Shown here: positions 1 through 6,299 of the stretch, one piece after another
Layout: the number at the start of each line of letters is the position of its first letter
How positions within the stretch are numbered: the first letter of the stretch is position 1
Virus record (IMG/VR): IMGVR_UViG_3300044633_001348
Coordinates: 1 to 21,782 of that record
Length of the DNA stretch: 21,782 nucleotides
Strand: one strand, 5' to 3'
Source: a virus
Made by a program: the position numbers and the translations under genes
Notes under the pieces: model-generated
Databases searched by the model: none
What the model saw: the letters and a program-made list of their open reading frames with translations, nothing else
Told to the model about the DNA's origin: nothing

Positions 1-2
1 CG

Positions 3-248
3 CCGAACACGGTGAGCGCTACGAACCTGTTTCTAGGTCTGCCCGAGAACGGTACGCGAAACTGCGGCATAGCCAAGGACGGCACCGGCTGGTATCTGAT
101 TCAGTGGCAGATGGACGCGGCCACTGCTCTGAGCGGTGCAACGCTCGGCACGGCATCGCTTGAGTTCAGCCGCATCAACGTGGCATCTCTTGGCACTGCA
201 ACGACTGTTTCCATTGCTGTCACCACCTGCTCAACGGCGGCATCCTGA
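3..248 (+). CDS. Partial unknown protein, C-terminal end
   Basis: The frame is open from base 3 to the TGA at 246-248, so the gene probably begins outside the window; a GTG at 12 could also start a 78-aa protein, but no clear Shine-Dalgarno sequence precedes it. The visible part is rich in Ala, Thr, Ser and Gly with alternating hydrophobic residues, as in beta-rich phage surface or tail proteins, and has two cysteines. I do not recognise the family. Its stop overlaps the start of the next gene by one base (TGATG), so the two are translationally coupled. The coding call is fairly safe; any structural role is inference. Confidence 0.55.
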   Translation, partial: PNTVSATNLFLGLPENGTRNCGIAKDGTGWYLIQWQMDAATALSGATLGTASLEFSRINVASLGTATTVSIAVTTCSTAAS

Positions 249-679
249 TGGCACTCGTAGTGGACGGCGGCGGGCTGGTGAACAAAAGCGGTTCCCTCGG
301 CACGGGGGCGGCGTGTTGCTGCAATAAGTGCTCTGGCCCGTGCGACGAGGAGAACCCGTGCGGCGAAGGCTGCACGTGCATACAAGGGCAATGCTTTCCA
401 AATTGTGCCTTGGTGGGCAACGGATGCCCTGAAGGATACGAATGTTGCTCGCAGTTAGTTGGAGTAGTCAACAATACAGCGGTGCTCGCAAACGTCTGTT
501 TGCCGGTGTATCTAGATGGCCCAGAAGGGCAGTGCTGTTTCAATTTTGGTGCGAACTGCAATCCAGCTTCTAGGACGTTTGCTGACTGCTTTTGTACGCA
601 TCCATATCCATACAACAACGAAACCGTGTGGATTGCTGGCCTGTCGTGCGATGATCCTTGCGGCAACCCGTTCCCATGA
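248..679 (+). CDS. Cysteine-rich small protein
   Basis: A 143-aa protein with 21 cysteines, including a CCCNKC cluster near residue 23, two further CC pairs, and spacings of the kind C-x3-C and C-x-C between residues 26 and 52 that resemble EGF-like or granulin-like disulfide knots. No transmembrane segment or clear signal peptide is visible, so it is either a disulfide-rich virion or exported protein, or a metal-binding one. The start is fixed by the TGATG overlap with the upstream gene, and its end overlaps the next gene by ATGA. I cannot name a family. The cysteine density is far above that of every other protein in the window. Confidence 0.75.
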   Translation: MALVVDGGGLVNKSGSLGTGAACCCNKCSGPCDEENPCGEGCTCIQGQCFPNCALVGNGCPEGYECCSQLVGVVNNTAVLANVCLPVYLDGPEGQCCFNFGANCNPASRTFADCFCTHPYPYNNETVWIAGLSCDDPCGNPFP

Positions 680-1176
680 TTTCAGGTAACGCCAAATTGT
701 TTGCTGCACGATGTTCCCAGCGTGGCTACACGCTGGACGAAGTGCGCGCCTGCATCGTCAGCCAAGACGGCGACCAGATCACGGTTGACGAGACGCACCC
801 GGCGTACCCGCGCGAGCCGAAGCCGGGATTCGTGCCGCCACAAGCAATGGCCGCACAGCAACCGCCAGCACCAACCCACGGCCCCGGCGTGGAACTCAAG
901 AAACTACTCAAGCTCATCGGCATCACGGCCACGCCCAACTGCTCCTGCAATGCCCGTGCCCGCAAGATGGACGAGGAGGAGGCCAAGGAACCCGGCTGGT
1001 GCACCGCCCACCTAGACGAGATCGTCGGCTGGCTCCGCGAGGAAGCCGAGAAGCGGAAACTGCCGTTCCTTGACGCTGCCGGTAGGGTGCTGGTTCGCCG
1101 TGCGATTTCCAACGCCCGCAGGGAGCAGGCCCGTGCCACGCAAGCCGCCACAGCCGAAGGCAGCGAAGCCACCTGA
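676..1176 (+). CDS. Unknown phage protein with C-x-C motif
   Basis: A 166-aa protein starting at the ATG at 676, which overlaps the preceding stop as ATGA; a longer version from 658 is less likely. The N-terminal 60 residues are followed by a Pro/Ala/Gln-rich linker, then a segment with Cys89-x-Cys91 and Cys109 in the context NCSCNARARKMDEEE and GWC, followed by an amphipathic helix (EIVGWLREEAEKR). Small phage late proteins often carry a similar Cys-x-Cys plus helix block, but I know of no assigned function. The C-terminus is Arg/Ala-rich and overlaps the next small gene. The function is unknown. Confidence 0.7.
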   Translation: MISGNAKLFAARCSQRGYTLDEVRACIVSQDGDQITVDETHPAYPREPKPGFVPPQAMAAQQPPAPTHGPGVELKKLLKLIGITATPNCSCNARARKMDEEEAKEPGWCTAHLDEIVGWLREEAEKRKLPFLDAAGRVLVRRAISNARREQARATQAATAEGSEAT

Positions 1177-1324
1177 GTTCGACGCTTCGCCGCTCGACGA
1201 GGAAGACGACGCACCCGCTGGCGGCGGCATCCCCGATGACGATGGCATGGTGTACCTGCGGCGCTCGGTCAAGAAGCCGACGAAAGGAGCCAAGCGTGGG
1301 AAGGGCAAAGACAAGCCTGCTTGA
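1133..1324 (+). CDS. Small charged protein, unknown
   Basis: A 63-aa protein from a GTG at 1133 with GGGAGCAG just upstream. It overlaps the previous gene by 44 bases and the next by 29. It starts with a Pro/Lys-rich stretch, has an acidic middle (PLDEEDDAP and PDDDG) and ends in a Lys-rich tail (KKPTKGAKRGKGKDK), so it is low in complexity and probably disordered, perhaps nucleic-acid or scaffold binding. No family is recognised. The frame continues the run of tightly overlapping genes, which is the main reason to accept it. The start is uncertain. Confidence 0.5.
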   Translation: MPRKPPQPKAAKPPEFDASPLDEEDDAPAGGGIPDDDGMVYLRRSVKKPTKGAKRGKGKDKPA

Positions 1325-1550
1325 TGACGTGCTCGCGCGGGCGTCGAACAACCGGCCCGGCTTTCGCACTTGGTTCGAGCGGTTGCCCGCTGATGCCCAG
1401 GCGGAACTCGACGCGGTGCGGCAGTCGTTCAATCACAACACCCACCAGGCGAAGGGCTTCGCTTTGGCAATCATGGAGGCGGCGCAGGAACGTGGCTGGG
1501 AAACCGGTGGCGTTCAAGCCGTGATAGCGTGGCTGCAAAAAAGACGCTAG
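1296..1550 (+). CDS. Small unknown phage protein
   Basis: An 84-aa protein from a GTG at 1296, preceded by AAAGGAG at good spacing. It reads as a compact helical domain: SLLDDVLAR, then a Trp-containing segment (FRTWFERLPADAQAEL), then a helix and a C-terminal VQAVIAWLQKRR. The layout suggests a small DNA-binding or packaging-related helical protein, and position ahead of a metallophosphoesterase is compatible with a phage late operon, but there is no motif that proves a function. It overlaps the next gene by 22 bases. Confidence 0.65.
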   Translation: MGRAKTSLLDDVLARASNNRPGFRTWFERLPADAQAELDAVRQSFNHNTHQAKGFALAIMEAAQERGWETGGVQAVIAWLQKRR

Positions 1551-2698
1551 CCGCAAGCGTGGCGGCGAAACTCCCGCCACCGAAACCCGCTGCCGACGCG
1601 GAGCAGGTGACGCAGAGGCAGGACGGCGACACGCTTGAAGCCCGCAGCACGTCGCGGCGTATCAAGACCGTGGAAGATTTGCTGCGGCACATCGAAGCGG
1701 ACATGAGCCGATTTGAGATCGCGGCCAGCGAAGCAACGAAGTGGGAGACGGGCGACGGCGACGGCGGGAGCATTGAGTTGCACCGCGTGTTCGTGCGGCT
1801 CAAGCCCAAGGGCGGGCCGACGACGATGGCGTGCGTCGAGGCGATGATCGACGCGGCGAAGAAGGAACTGCGGCGGCCCTTGACCAAAACTGTCAAGGCT
1901 CCCAAGCGTGACGGGCTGTGGCAAGTGTTGATTGTGGCCGATTGTCATTTCGGAAAGTATGCGTGGGGGCGAACTACCGGCGGCGATGACTACGACATTG
2001 ACCGTGCCGAGCGGCTGGTCGGAAGCGCGGGCCGCGAACTGCTGGCGGTGGGAGATTCCCACAAGCCCACTCGCCGCACGATTGCGTTCTTGGGCGACCT
2101 CTTCCACTACGACACGCCAACGGGAACGACGACCAGCGGCACGCCGCTAGAGCGGGACGGGCGATTGCAGAAGATGATTCAAGTCGGCTGCGACACGTTG
2201 CTGGCGATTGTCGAGCGATCAGCCGAGACGACGCCCACCGACGTGGTGATTGTGAACGGTAACCACGACGAGGTGCTGACGTGGACTTTTCAACGCATCC
2301 TGCTGGAGCGGTTCCGCAACGATAAGCGGGTCACGGTCAAACGAGATTTCACGGGCAGGCAGTATCTCGCCGAGGGAAAAACGCTGCTCGGCTTCGCGCA
2401 TGGTCACAAGGCAAAACGCAAACTGCCGCAGATCATGGCACTAGAGGCGGCGCAGCAGTGGAGCCAGTGCCCGTACCGCGAGTGGCACACCGGGCATTTC
2501 CATTCGCAGGCTGCGGAGTGGCAGCGACCGATTGAAACGCTCCAAGGCGTGATTGTGCGAACGGCCCCGGCCCTCTGCCCGCCAGATGATTGGCACTCCG
2601 TGAACGGATTCATCGGAAGTAGACAAGCGTGCGAAACCTTTATCTACAGCCCCGATGGTGGGCTGAGTTCTATGCACGTCAGCGAAGGGAAATCATGA
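1529..2698 (+). CDS. Calcineurin-like metallophosphoesterase
   Basis: A 389-aa protein with the full set of metal-ligand motifs of the calcineurin-like phosphoesterase family: D138-x-H140 (ADCHFG), G189-D190 (FLGDLFHYD), G243-NHD (residues 244-247), His291/His293 (FAHGHK) and GHFH at 322-325. Such enzymes bind two metal ions and hydrolyse phosphodiesters or phosphomonoesters; the substrate cannot be told from sequence. Residues 1-125 are an extra N-terminal region without a recognised fold, with a basic Ala/Lys start and a helical middle. Phage members occur in late and DNA-processing operons and may act on DNA ends. The GTG start at 1529 lacks a strong ribosome site and relies on overlap with the preceding gene. 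The family call is firm; substrate and role are open. Confidence 0.9.
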   Translation: MAAKKTLAASVAAKLPPPKPAADAEQVTQRQDGDTLEARSTSRRIKTVEDLLRHIEADMSRFEIAASEATKWETGDGDGGSIELHRVFVRLKPKGGPTTMACVEAMIDAAKKELRRPLTKTVKAPKRDGLWQVLIVADCHFGKYAWGRTTGGDDYDIDRAERLVGSAGRELLAVGDSHKPTRRTIAFLGDLFHYDTPTGTTTSGTPLERDGRLQKMIQVGCDTLLAIVERSAETTPTDVVIVNGNHDEVLTWTFQRILLERFRNDKRVTVKRDFTGRQYLAEGKTLLGFAHGHKAKRKLPQIMALEAAQQWSQCPYREWHTGHFHSQAAEWQRPIETLQGVIVRTAPALCPPDDWHSVNGFIGSRQACETFIYSPDGGLSSMHVSEGKS

Positions 2699-3018
2699 CA
2701 CCGGCAACCGTTCACCCAACGTCGCAAGCGTTCTTTGACCTATGCGACTCGCTCAAGGAAATGCACCGCAGGAAATCAAGCGACTACGGCTGCCCATCGG
2801 GCACTGATCCGCTGGCAAACATCCGCAACGGTGCGAAGTTTGTCGGCATCCCAAGTTGGAAGGGCGCGATGGTGCGACTCTCCGACAAGGTGACGCGGCT
2901 GGCGTCATTCAACGTGACGGGGCGGCTAGAGAACGAGTCGCTTGAGGACAATTTATTCGACCTCGCATCGTATTCGCTTCTGGCACTTCTGTTGCACAGG
3001 GAGTCACGCGATGACTGA
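2695..3018 (+). CDS. DUF1599 / Nmad1-like protein
   Basis: A 107-aa protein starting at the ATG at 2695 that overlaps the metallophosphoesterase stop (ATGA). The block KSSDYG...DPLANIRNGAKFVG..., then VRLSDKVTRLASF and ESLEDNLFDLASYSLLALLL, matches the pattern of DUF1599, also called nucleotide modification associated domain 1: a small all-alpha family with acidic residues in the last two helices, probably metal-binding and related in style to MazG-like nucleotide pyrophosphatases. In phages it is usually linked to nucleotide metabolism or base modification. The acidic Asp/Glu positions of ESLEDNLFDLA are intact. Family call moderately firm; activity inferred. Confidence 0.75.
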   Translation: MTPATVHPTSQAFFDLCDSLKEMHRRKSSDYGCPSGTDPLANIRNGAKFVGIPSWKGAMVRLSDKVTRLASFNVTGRLENESLEDNLFDLASYSLLALLLHRESRDD

Positions 3019-3229
3019 CGCCAAGATTCCGTATACCGACGACGAGGCAGACGAAGCGTGGCTGTTTGTTGGGCGGTTCGGGCCGTCGAACTCATGGACT
3101 GCGACCAACGGCACCGCCGCACGCATGATCGGGCGTCTGCTGGAGGAGCGGGAGCGACTGACGGCGATGCTTGCAGCACGGGATAACATGATTCCGATAC
3201 ACAACAAAGACTTTGACCGCTTCATGTGA
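3011..3229 (+). CDS. Small acidic protein, unknown
   Basis: A 72-aa protein from the ATG at 3011, with GGGAG eight bases upstream; it overlaps the DUF1599 gene by eight bases. The N-terminus is acidic (YTDDEADEAW), the middle is a helix rich in Arg/Glu (GRLLEERERLTAMLAARD) likely to form a short coiled coil, and the end is polar. It is the last gene of this operon, with the terminator 7 bases downstream. No family recognised. Confidence 0.65.
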   Translation: MTDAKIPYTDDEADEAWLFVGRFGPSNSWTATNGTAARMIGRLLEERERLTAMLAARDNMIPIHNKDFDRFM

Positions 3230-3235
3230 GCGCGG

Positions 3236-3291
3236 CGGCGGGTAGAGCAGCGTCGGTTCCCTTCCTCCCGACGCTGCTCCCCGCCGTTTTT
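3236..3291 (+). terminator. Strong rho-independent terminator
   Basis: A long two-part hairpin: outer arms CGGCGGG (3236-3242) and CCCGCCG (3280-3286), inner arms GAGCAGCGTCGG (3245-3256) and CCGACGCTGCTC (3268-3279), followed by five T. It ends the plus-strand operon. The T tract runs into the stop codon of the convergent integrase gene, so the hairpin also lies just downstream of that gene, but on the minus strand there is no T tract. Confidence 0.9.
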
Positions 3292-4147
3292 AGTTGATCG
3301 CTGGCAGAATGTCGCACGGTGCCGGGCCGCGATCAGTCAGCCGACGATCCAGATACCATCGCTGCGTAATTCGCGGGCTGGAATGATCAAGCAGAGCCGT
3401 GGCATCGCCGCCCAACGCTTGAAAGTGCGAAGCCGAAGACCTTCTTAGTTGATGAAACGAAAGATGCCGACCACGCCCTAGCCCTGCCCTTGCAACAACG
3501 TCGGCGTAGTGCTTCCACAGGTGCGTGCGGCAGAGCGGCCACTGGAAAATTCTTTTCTCGCCGCACGCCTGCTGAACAAGACCGCACGTTCGGGCGGAAA
3601 GCGTGTAGAGTTTTTCGCGCTTTGACCCTTTGCGGTACTCGGCCAGCACAAGTAGGTGCGGAGTGACGAAATCCCCCGGCCTGCACTCCAGCACGGCACC
3701 GATTCGCTCTGCGGTTTCCCACAGCACGGAGATCAGAGCGGAAAACCAGACGCTGGCCGGGACGTGACCGATGCTGCCGCGTGTTGCAGCAGCCGAACGC
3801 ATCAGCCCGTGGAGTTGCTCAACTGTCCACGCGTGCGGTATGCGGTCTGGCAACGGTGCTGGGGGGACGCACGGCATGGCGTCGAGAATTCGCCGCTCAA
3901 AAGCGAACCGCGCAAGCGACATTAGTTGCGTCCGCTCTTTCTCGGCAGTGTAGGGACTGCGTGTTGCTGCCCTGTGGTCGAGATACCGCGACACAACGAG
4001 GTCGGACAGGTCGTCAATCGTCGGTTCGTATCCCAACCACTTTCCGAATGCGCGGATTGTGCAGCCGTAGAGTCTGGTTGTATTGGTTGACCGCCCGCGC
4101 AACCGGAGCGGACGGTAGTAATCGTTGAACAGTGTCTGCAAAAGCAT
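3290..4147 (-). CDS. int: Tyrosine recombinase / phage integrase
   Basis: A 285-aa tyrosine site-specific recombinase that would join attP and attB. With the start at 4147, the catalytic set is visible: Arg148 (TAERIGAVL), His232-x-x-Arg235 (HQLRRSSASH), His255 (LLDHSSPRIT) and the nucleophile Tyr265 (QRWYLDR); basic residues near 173-177 (RKGSK) probably supply the conserved Lys. Residues 1-100 form the SAM-like core-binding domain (KWLGYEPTIDDL). I prefer the ATG at 4147 because GAGGAGGAG lies at ideal spacing, although the frame stays open to a TTG at 4294. The gene is divergent from the HTH genes and convergent with the upstream operon. There is little extra N-terminal arm-binding domain, so arm sites may be simple. 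Confidence 0.92.
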   Translation of the reverse strand: MLLQTLFNDYYRPLRLRGRSTNTTRLYGCTIRAFGKWLGYEPTIDDLSDLVVSRYLDHRAATRSPYTAEKERTQLMSLARFAFERRILDAMPCVPPAPLPDRIPHAWTVEQLHGLMRSAAATRGSIGHVPASVWFSALISVLWETAERIGAVLECRPGDFVTPHLLVLAEYRKGSKREKLYTLSARTCGLVQQACGEKRIFQWPLCRTHLWKHYADVVARAGLGRGRHLSFHQLRRSSASHFQALGGDATALLDHSSPRITQRWYLDRRLTDRGPAPCDILPAIN

Positions 4148-4231
4148 GGTGAACTCCTCCTCGGAGAGTAGGTCACGCTTCGTGCGTATGCGTCCCGTCT
4201 CTAGCGGGGAATCCTGTCCCCGCCATTCGAC

Positions 4232-4258
4232 GCCACCCCTCCGACGTGGAGGGGTGGC
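4232..4258. repeat. Perfect 11-bp inverted repeat between int and HTH gene
   Basis: Arms GCCACCCCTCC (4232-4242) and GGAGGGGTGGC (4248-4258) flank the five bases GACGT. It lies in the 146-bp divergent spacer between the integrase start and the HTH gene start, with no T tract on either side, so a terminator is unlikely. It could be an operator that controls both directions, or the core site of attP, since tyrosine recombinases bind inverted arms around a short overlap. The sequence alone does not decide. Confidence 0.7.
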
Positions 4259-4293
4259 CGTCTGTTTGTCTCGATACCACGGGAATCGGAACA

Positions 4294-4515
4294 ATGCAAA
4301 AACCCCCCGATTGGATTTCGGTGCCGGTCGCAGCGGAAATGCTTGGCTGCACGGATGTTTGGGTGATAAAGATGCTCCGCTCTGGAACGCTTGAAGGGTT
4401 TCGCTTGAACGGGCGGGCGTGGGCCGTCAGCCGCAACTCGGTCGTGGCGAACCTCAAGGAATATCTGCACCGCGACCCGACGCTTTCGGGACGCAAGCGT
4501 TCAAAAATCGGATGA
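4294..4515 (+). CDS. Excisionase-like helix-turn-helix protein
   Basis: A 73-aa protein from the ATG at 4294. Residues 8-50 fit the MerR/excisionase-type winged helix: ISVPVAAEMLGCTDVWVIKMLRSG, where a first helix, a turn and a recognition helix are followed by a short wing (LEGFRLNGRAWAVSR) and a closing helix (NLKEYL). Such proteins bind DNA and either steer integrase toward excision or repress promoters. Its position, divergent from integrase across an inverted repeat, supports a recombination-directionality or lysogeny role. A GTG at 4246 in the same frame would put its start inside the inverted repeat and is less likely. HTH call firm; excisionase role inferred. Confidence 0.75.
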   Translation: MQKPPDWISVPVAAEMLGCTDVWVIKMLRSGTLEGFRLNGRAWAVSRNSVVANLKEYLHRDPTLSGRKRSKIG

Positions 4516-4564
4516 CCCCACTTGTTTCCTATTGTCCGCATGTGTACGAATAGAGGTGAACGGC

Positions 4565-4807
4565 ATGGAGAGCAAACCTGTGGTCTATTTCACAAGTGCG
4601 GAAGCAGCAGAGAAACTTGGTTGCTGCGTCAAGACCGTGACGCGAGCAGCGCGGCGAGTGAATCGCGGCGTGTTCGTCCACGGTGGCAAGCGGCTGGCCG
4701 CGTTGGCGGCGGCTGACCTGACCGCGTTGCGGTCGGCGATCAACGACACGGTTGGCAATCCCGATTGGATCGCCGCCGCGAAGACGAAGAGCCGCAAGCG
4801 GGCTTGA
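4565..4807 (+). CDS. Small helix-turn-helix DNA-binding protein
   Basis: An 80-aa protein from the ATG at 4565, preceded by GAGGTG at good spacing; an earlier start at 4532 is possible but less well placed. Residues 9-31 (YFTSAEAAEKLGCCVKTV) look like a MerR/Xis-type HTH followed by a basic stretch and a short beta wing, then a helix and a basic tail (KTKSRKRA). It follows the other HTH gene by 49 bases and may be its partner or distant paralogue, for example a Cro-like regulator of the element that starts immediately after it. Function inferred from fold and place only. Confidence 0.65.
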   Translation: MESKPVVYFTSAEAAEKLGCCVKTVTRAARRVNRGVFVHGGKRLAALAAADLTALRSAINDTVGNPDWIAAAKTKSRKRA

Positions 4808-5046
4808 CCCCTGTTCCCTACTCTATGGGGATTTTTCACTAGGGCAAAAAGTTGTTCGCCGCGTCCCGGTTTTCGCGGCAGCGACGGCTAACGCTTTGCG
4901 GTGCAAGTGTTTAGACGCCCGTGAAAACGCCCGCGAAAATACTTCTAGCCGATACTTTTTCTGCGTGCTCCACTCATCGCGGACTTTTTGCCCCCCGTCC
5001 GTGTTGTAGGAGGCCCTTATATATAAAGGGATTTGACGCCCCGGCG
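4808..5046 (+). repeat. Long noncoding element, copy A
   Basis: A gene-free stretch that shares ordered blocks with copy B at 16306-16560. Shared blocks are 22 identical bases beginning TCCCTACTCTATGGGG (4815-4836) ending in five T, AAAAAGTTGTTCG, CGGTTTTC-x-CGGCA, GCGAAAA-type repeats with ACTT-x-TCT, CGCGGACTTTTT-x-CC, and GAGGCCC followed by TTATA and AAGGG just before the downstream gene. The first block, right after the upstream stop codon, may act as a weak terminator (CCCTA/TA-GGG with T tail). CCGCGAAAA-like boxes occur in both orientations. It could be an operator array, an origin, or a regulatory RNA; no open reading frame in it is convincing. Confidence 0.75.
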
Positions 5047-5301
5047 ATGATTGGCGGCATGGCACGCACGATCATCCACGTCAACCAGCACGTCGTGAGG
5101 AAGAACGGCAAGACCGGTTCCCGCGATCCCTGCTTGACCGTGAAGCAAGGGCGGAAGAACACCTACGCGACCGCTGCGGAGGTGCTTGGCCCGTGCCGGG
5201 TCGTCTACTCCCCCGACTGCCCGCTTTCCTGCGGGGCAAAAGTCTGGATTGAAACGGATTCCGAGGTGCGGCTGGAGGGCGTCGCCCCGCCCCCCGGCTA
5301 A
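5047..5301 (+). CDS. Small conserved-looking unknown protein
   Basis: An 84-aa protein (80 aa if the ATG at 5059 is used). The body has a KNGKTGSRDPCLTVKQG segment, RVVYSP and LSCGAKVWIETDSEVRL, which reads as a small beta-rich fold with three cysteines. No ribosome site is obvious for either ATG; AAAGGG lies 16 bases upstream of the first. It directly follows element A and so is the gene that element controls or borders. I do not recognise a family with a known function. Confidence 0.65.
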   Translation: MIGGMARTIIHVNQHVVRKNGKTGSRDPCLTVKQGRKNTYATAAEVLGPCRVVYSPDCPLSCGAKVWIETDSEVRLEGVAPPPG

Positions 5302-5319
5302 AAAGCCCTCGTTTCCCCC

Positions 5320-5383
5320 GCGAAAACCGCCCAAAAATAATTTTGGGTAAAGGTATTGACACACTCTGGACGAATGATAAAAT
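5320..5383 (+). promoter_or_regulatory. Promoter P1 (first of three matching modules)
   Basis: A -35 box TTGACA (5356-5361) and a -10 box TAAAAT (5378-5383) with 16 bases between, preceded by an A/T-rich UP-like stretch (AAAAATAATTTT) that here forms a CCCAAAA/TTTTGGG hairpin, and by the box GCGAAAACCGCCC (5320-5332). The spacer contains CTGGACGA, which recurs in P2 and P3 and may be an operator or activator site. It would start RNA near 5390 and drive the run of small genes from 5437 to 7704. Confidence 0.85.
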
Positions 5384-5394
5384 ACAGGGGTCAA

Positions 5395-5410
5395 CGCGGC
5401 GGACACCGCG
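5395..5410 (+). promoter_or_regulatory. 5'-terminal leader hairpin of P1 transcript
   Basis: CGCGG-CGGACA-CCGCG, a 5-bp stem with a six-base loop, starting about five bases after the predicted transcription start. The same hairpin, base for base, sits at the same place after P2 and P3. It may protect the RNA 5' end or act as an RNA signal to polymerase or a protein. Confidence 0.75.
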
Positions 5411-5436
5411 AGACGCCTGAAAACGGAGAACGAACG

Positions 5437-5634
5437 ATGAACGCTTCAAAGACTTGGGTTGAACGGGCCACCGAAGACTTCCGGCTCGCGGGCTTGTGGC
5501 TGATGAAGGCCGAAGCGAATCTTGCCAAGGGCTACACGCTGCACCGGCTTGAGGAGAAGGTTGCGGCGCAGCAGGCTTGCGAGCGAGCCAAGAGGCGGTT
5601 GGCGAAAGAGATCATGGAAAGTACCGCCCGCTGA
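5437..5634 (+). CDS. Small helical unknown protein
   Basis: A 65-aa protein from the ATG at 5437, with CGGAGAAC upstream, the ribosome site shared by all three P-module operons. It is nearly all helical: ATEDFRLAGLWLMKAEANLAKG and a second charged helix rich in Lys, Arg, Glu and Ala. It is the first gene of the P1 operon, and its TGA forms the first three bases of the TGATTGTTCGG motif. No family recognised. Confidence 0.65.
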   Translation: MNASKTWVERATEDFRLAGLWLMKAEANLAKGYTLHRLEEKVAAQQACERAKRRLAKEIMESTAR

Positions 5635-5704
5635 TTGTTCGGCTACCCAACCCCGCCGCACAGTGCGCCGGGGTCTACGACTCAAGACACAAGGAGAACG
5701 AACG
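5632..5704 (+). repeat. Intergenic cassette, copy 1
   Basis: A 73-base unit that starts with the stop codon of the preceding gene: TGATTGTTCGGCTACCC, then a GC-rich hairpin (CCCCGCCGC / GCGCCGGGG, one mismatch, loop ACAGT), then CTCAAGACACAAGGAG and the next start codon. Copy 2 (5987-6059) has the same length and nearly the same sequence; copy 3 (8704-8775) keeps the two ends with a different hairpin. Confidence 0.9.
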
Positions 5705-5989
5705 ATGGCAACGATCAGCAACAACGACGGCTCCTGCAAGCAGCGGGTCTGCTTTGTTGACGGCAGGTGGATTCACTACAGCGAGATCATCGCCAAGACG
5801 AGCGAGCGGATTCTCGGTCTGCTTTCAGACGGCCACAAGACTCGCCGCTACCTCGGCGGCAGCATCGGCGGCGACGCGAAGTTCATCGATGCCGCCCTTC
5901 GCAGCCTTGCGAAGTCTAACCGCGTGGCGGCGTCGGTCGGCCCAGTTCTGAACTGCCGTCGCGGAAGGGTCTGGACTCTGCTTGATTGA
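5705..5989 (+). CDS. Unknown protein, possible winged-helix fold
   Basis: A 94-aa protein from the ATG at 5705, with AAGGAGAAC upstream. After a short polar N-terminus with two cysteines it has helix-like segments (SERILGLLSDGHKTRRYLG, DAKFIDAALRSLAKSNRV) and a terminal beta pair (GPVLNCRRGRVWTLLD). The order helix-helix-helix-strand-strand would suit a small winged-helix DNA-binding domain, so it could be a regulator, but this is only a reading of the pattern. It sits between two copies of the intergenic cassette. Confidence 0.65.
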   Translation: MATISNNDGSCKQRVCFVDGRWIHYSEIIAKTSERILGLLSDGHKTRRYLGGSIGGDAKFIDAALRSLAKSNRVAASVGPVLNCRRGRVWTLLD

Positions 5990-6059
5990 TTGTTCGGCTA
6001 CCCAACCCCGCCGCACAGTGCGGCGGGATTCACGGACTCAAGACACAAGGAACACGACG
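5987..6059 (+). repeat. Intergenic cassette, copy 2
   Basis: Starts with the TGA of the preceding gene as TGATTGTTCGGCTACCC, then a perfect 8-bp hairpin CCCGCCGC (6007-6014) / GCGGCGGG (6020-6027) with loop ACAGT, then CTCAAGACACAAGGAA and the next start. There is no T tract after the stem, so it is not an ordinary terminator. The difference from copy 1 inside the stem restores pairing. Confidence 0.9.
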
Positions 6060-6266
6060 ATGACCAAGTACGTGACAACATTTGAGAAGCACGCCTCCGG
6101 CAAGGCGACGATCTACCGCGTTGGTGTGTGTGAGCGAGGACGACCGGGACTGTCGATGCAGCAAGAGTTCTACGGCCTCAAGAATAAAAAGCGTGCCGAG
6201 GATTATGCCGCGTGGCTTCGCCACTTGCTCAACCTGGAAGCCGCAGCGATGGCTTCGGCTAACTGA
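6060..6266 (+). CDS. Small unknown protein
   Basis: A 68-aa protein from the ATG at 6060, preceded by AAGGAACACGACG. The first half reads as beta strands (TKYVTTFEKHASGKATIYRV and related), the second as a helix (KNKKRAEDYAAWLRHLLN). It resembles small beta-beta-alpha phage accessory proteins in layout, but no family is recognised. Its TGA again opens the TGATTGTTCGG motif. Confidence 0.6.
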   Translation: MTKYVTTFEKHASGKATIYRVGVCERGRPGLSMQQEFYGLKNKKRAEDYAAWLRHLLNLEAAAMASAN

Positions 6267-6299
6267 TTGTTCGGACACACAACCAACGGAGGACTGACG
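6264..6299 (+). repeat. Short stop-associated motif
   Basis: TGATTGTTCGGACACACAAC begins with the stop codon of the preceding gene. The hairpin found in the three full cassettes is absent here, and a ribosome site (ACGGAGGAC) follows directly. This shortened form shows that the 11-base motif is kept without the hairpin. Confidence 0.85.

Noticed and set aside
4148-4294. Longer integrase from a TTG at 4294
   Set aside because: The extra 49 residues come from the inverted repeat and are Arg/Thr-rich; the ATG at 4147 has a near-perfect ribosome site.
5296-5307. GGCT-AAAA-AGCC as a terminator after the small gene at 5047
   Set aside because: The stem is only four pairs and the following T run is short; a real stop signal here is doubtful.
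5632-5704. tRNA-like element, because of the GTTCGGCTA stretch that recalls a T arm
   Set aside because: No acceptor, D or anticodon arm can be folded around it, and the surrounding bases form a single GC hairpin.
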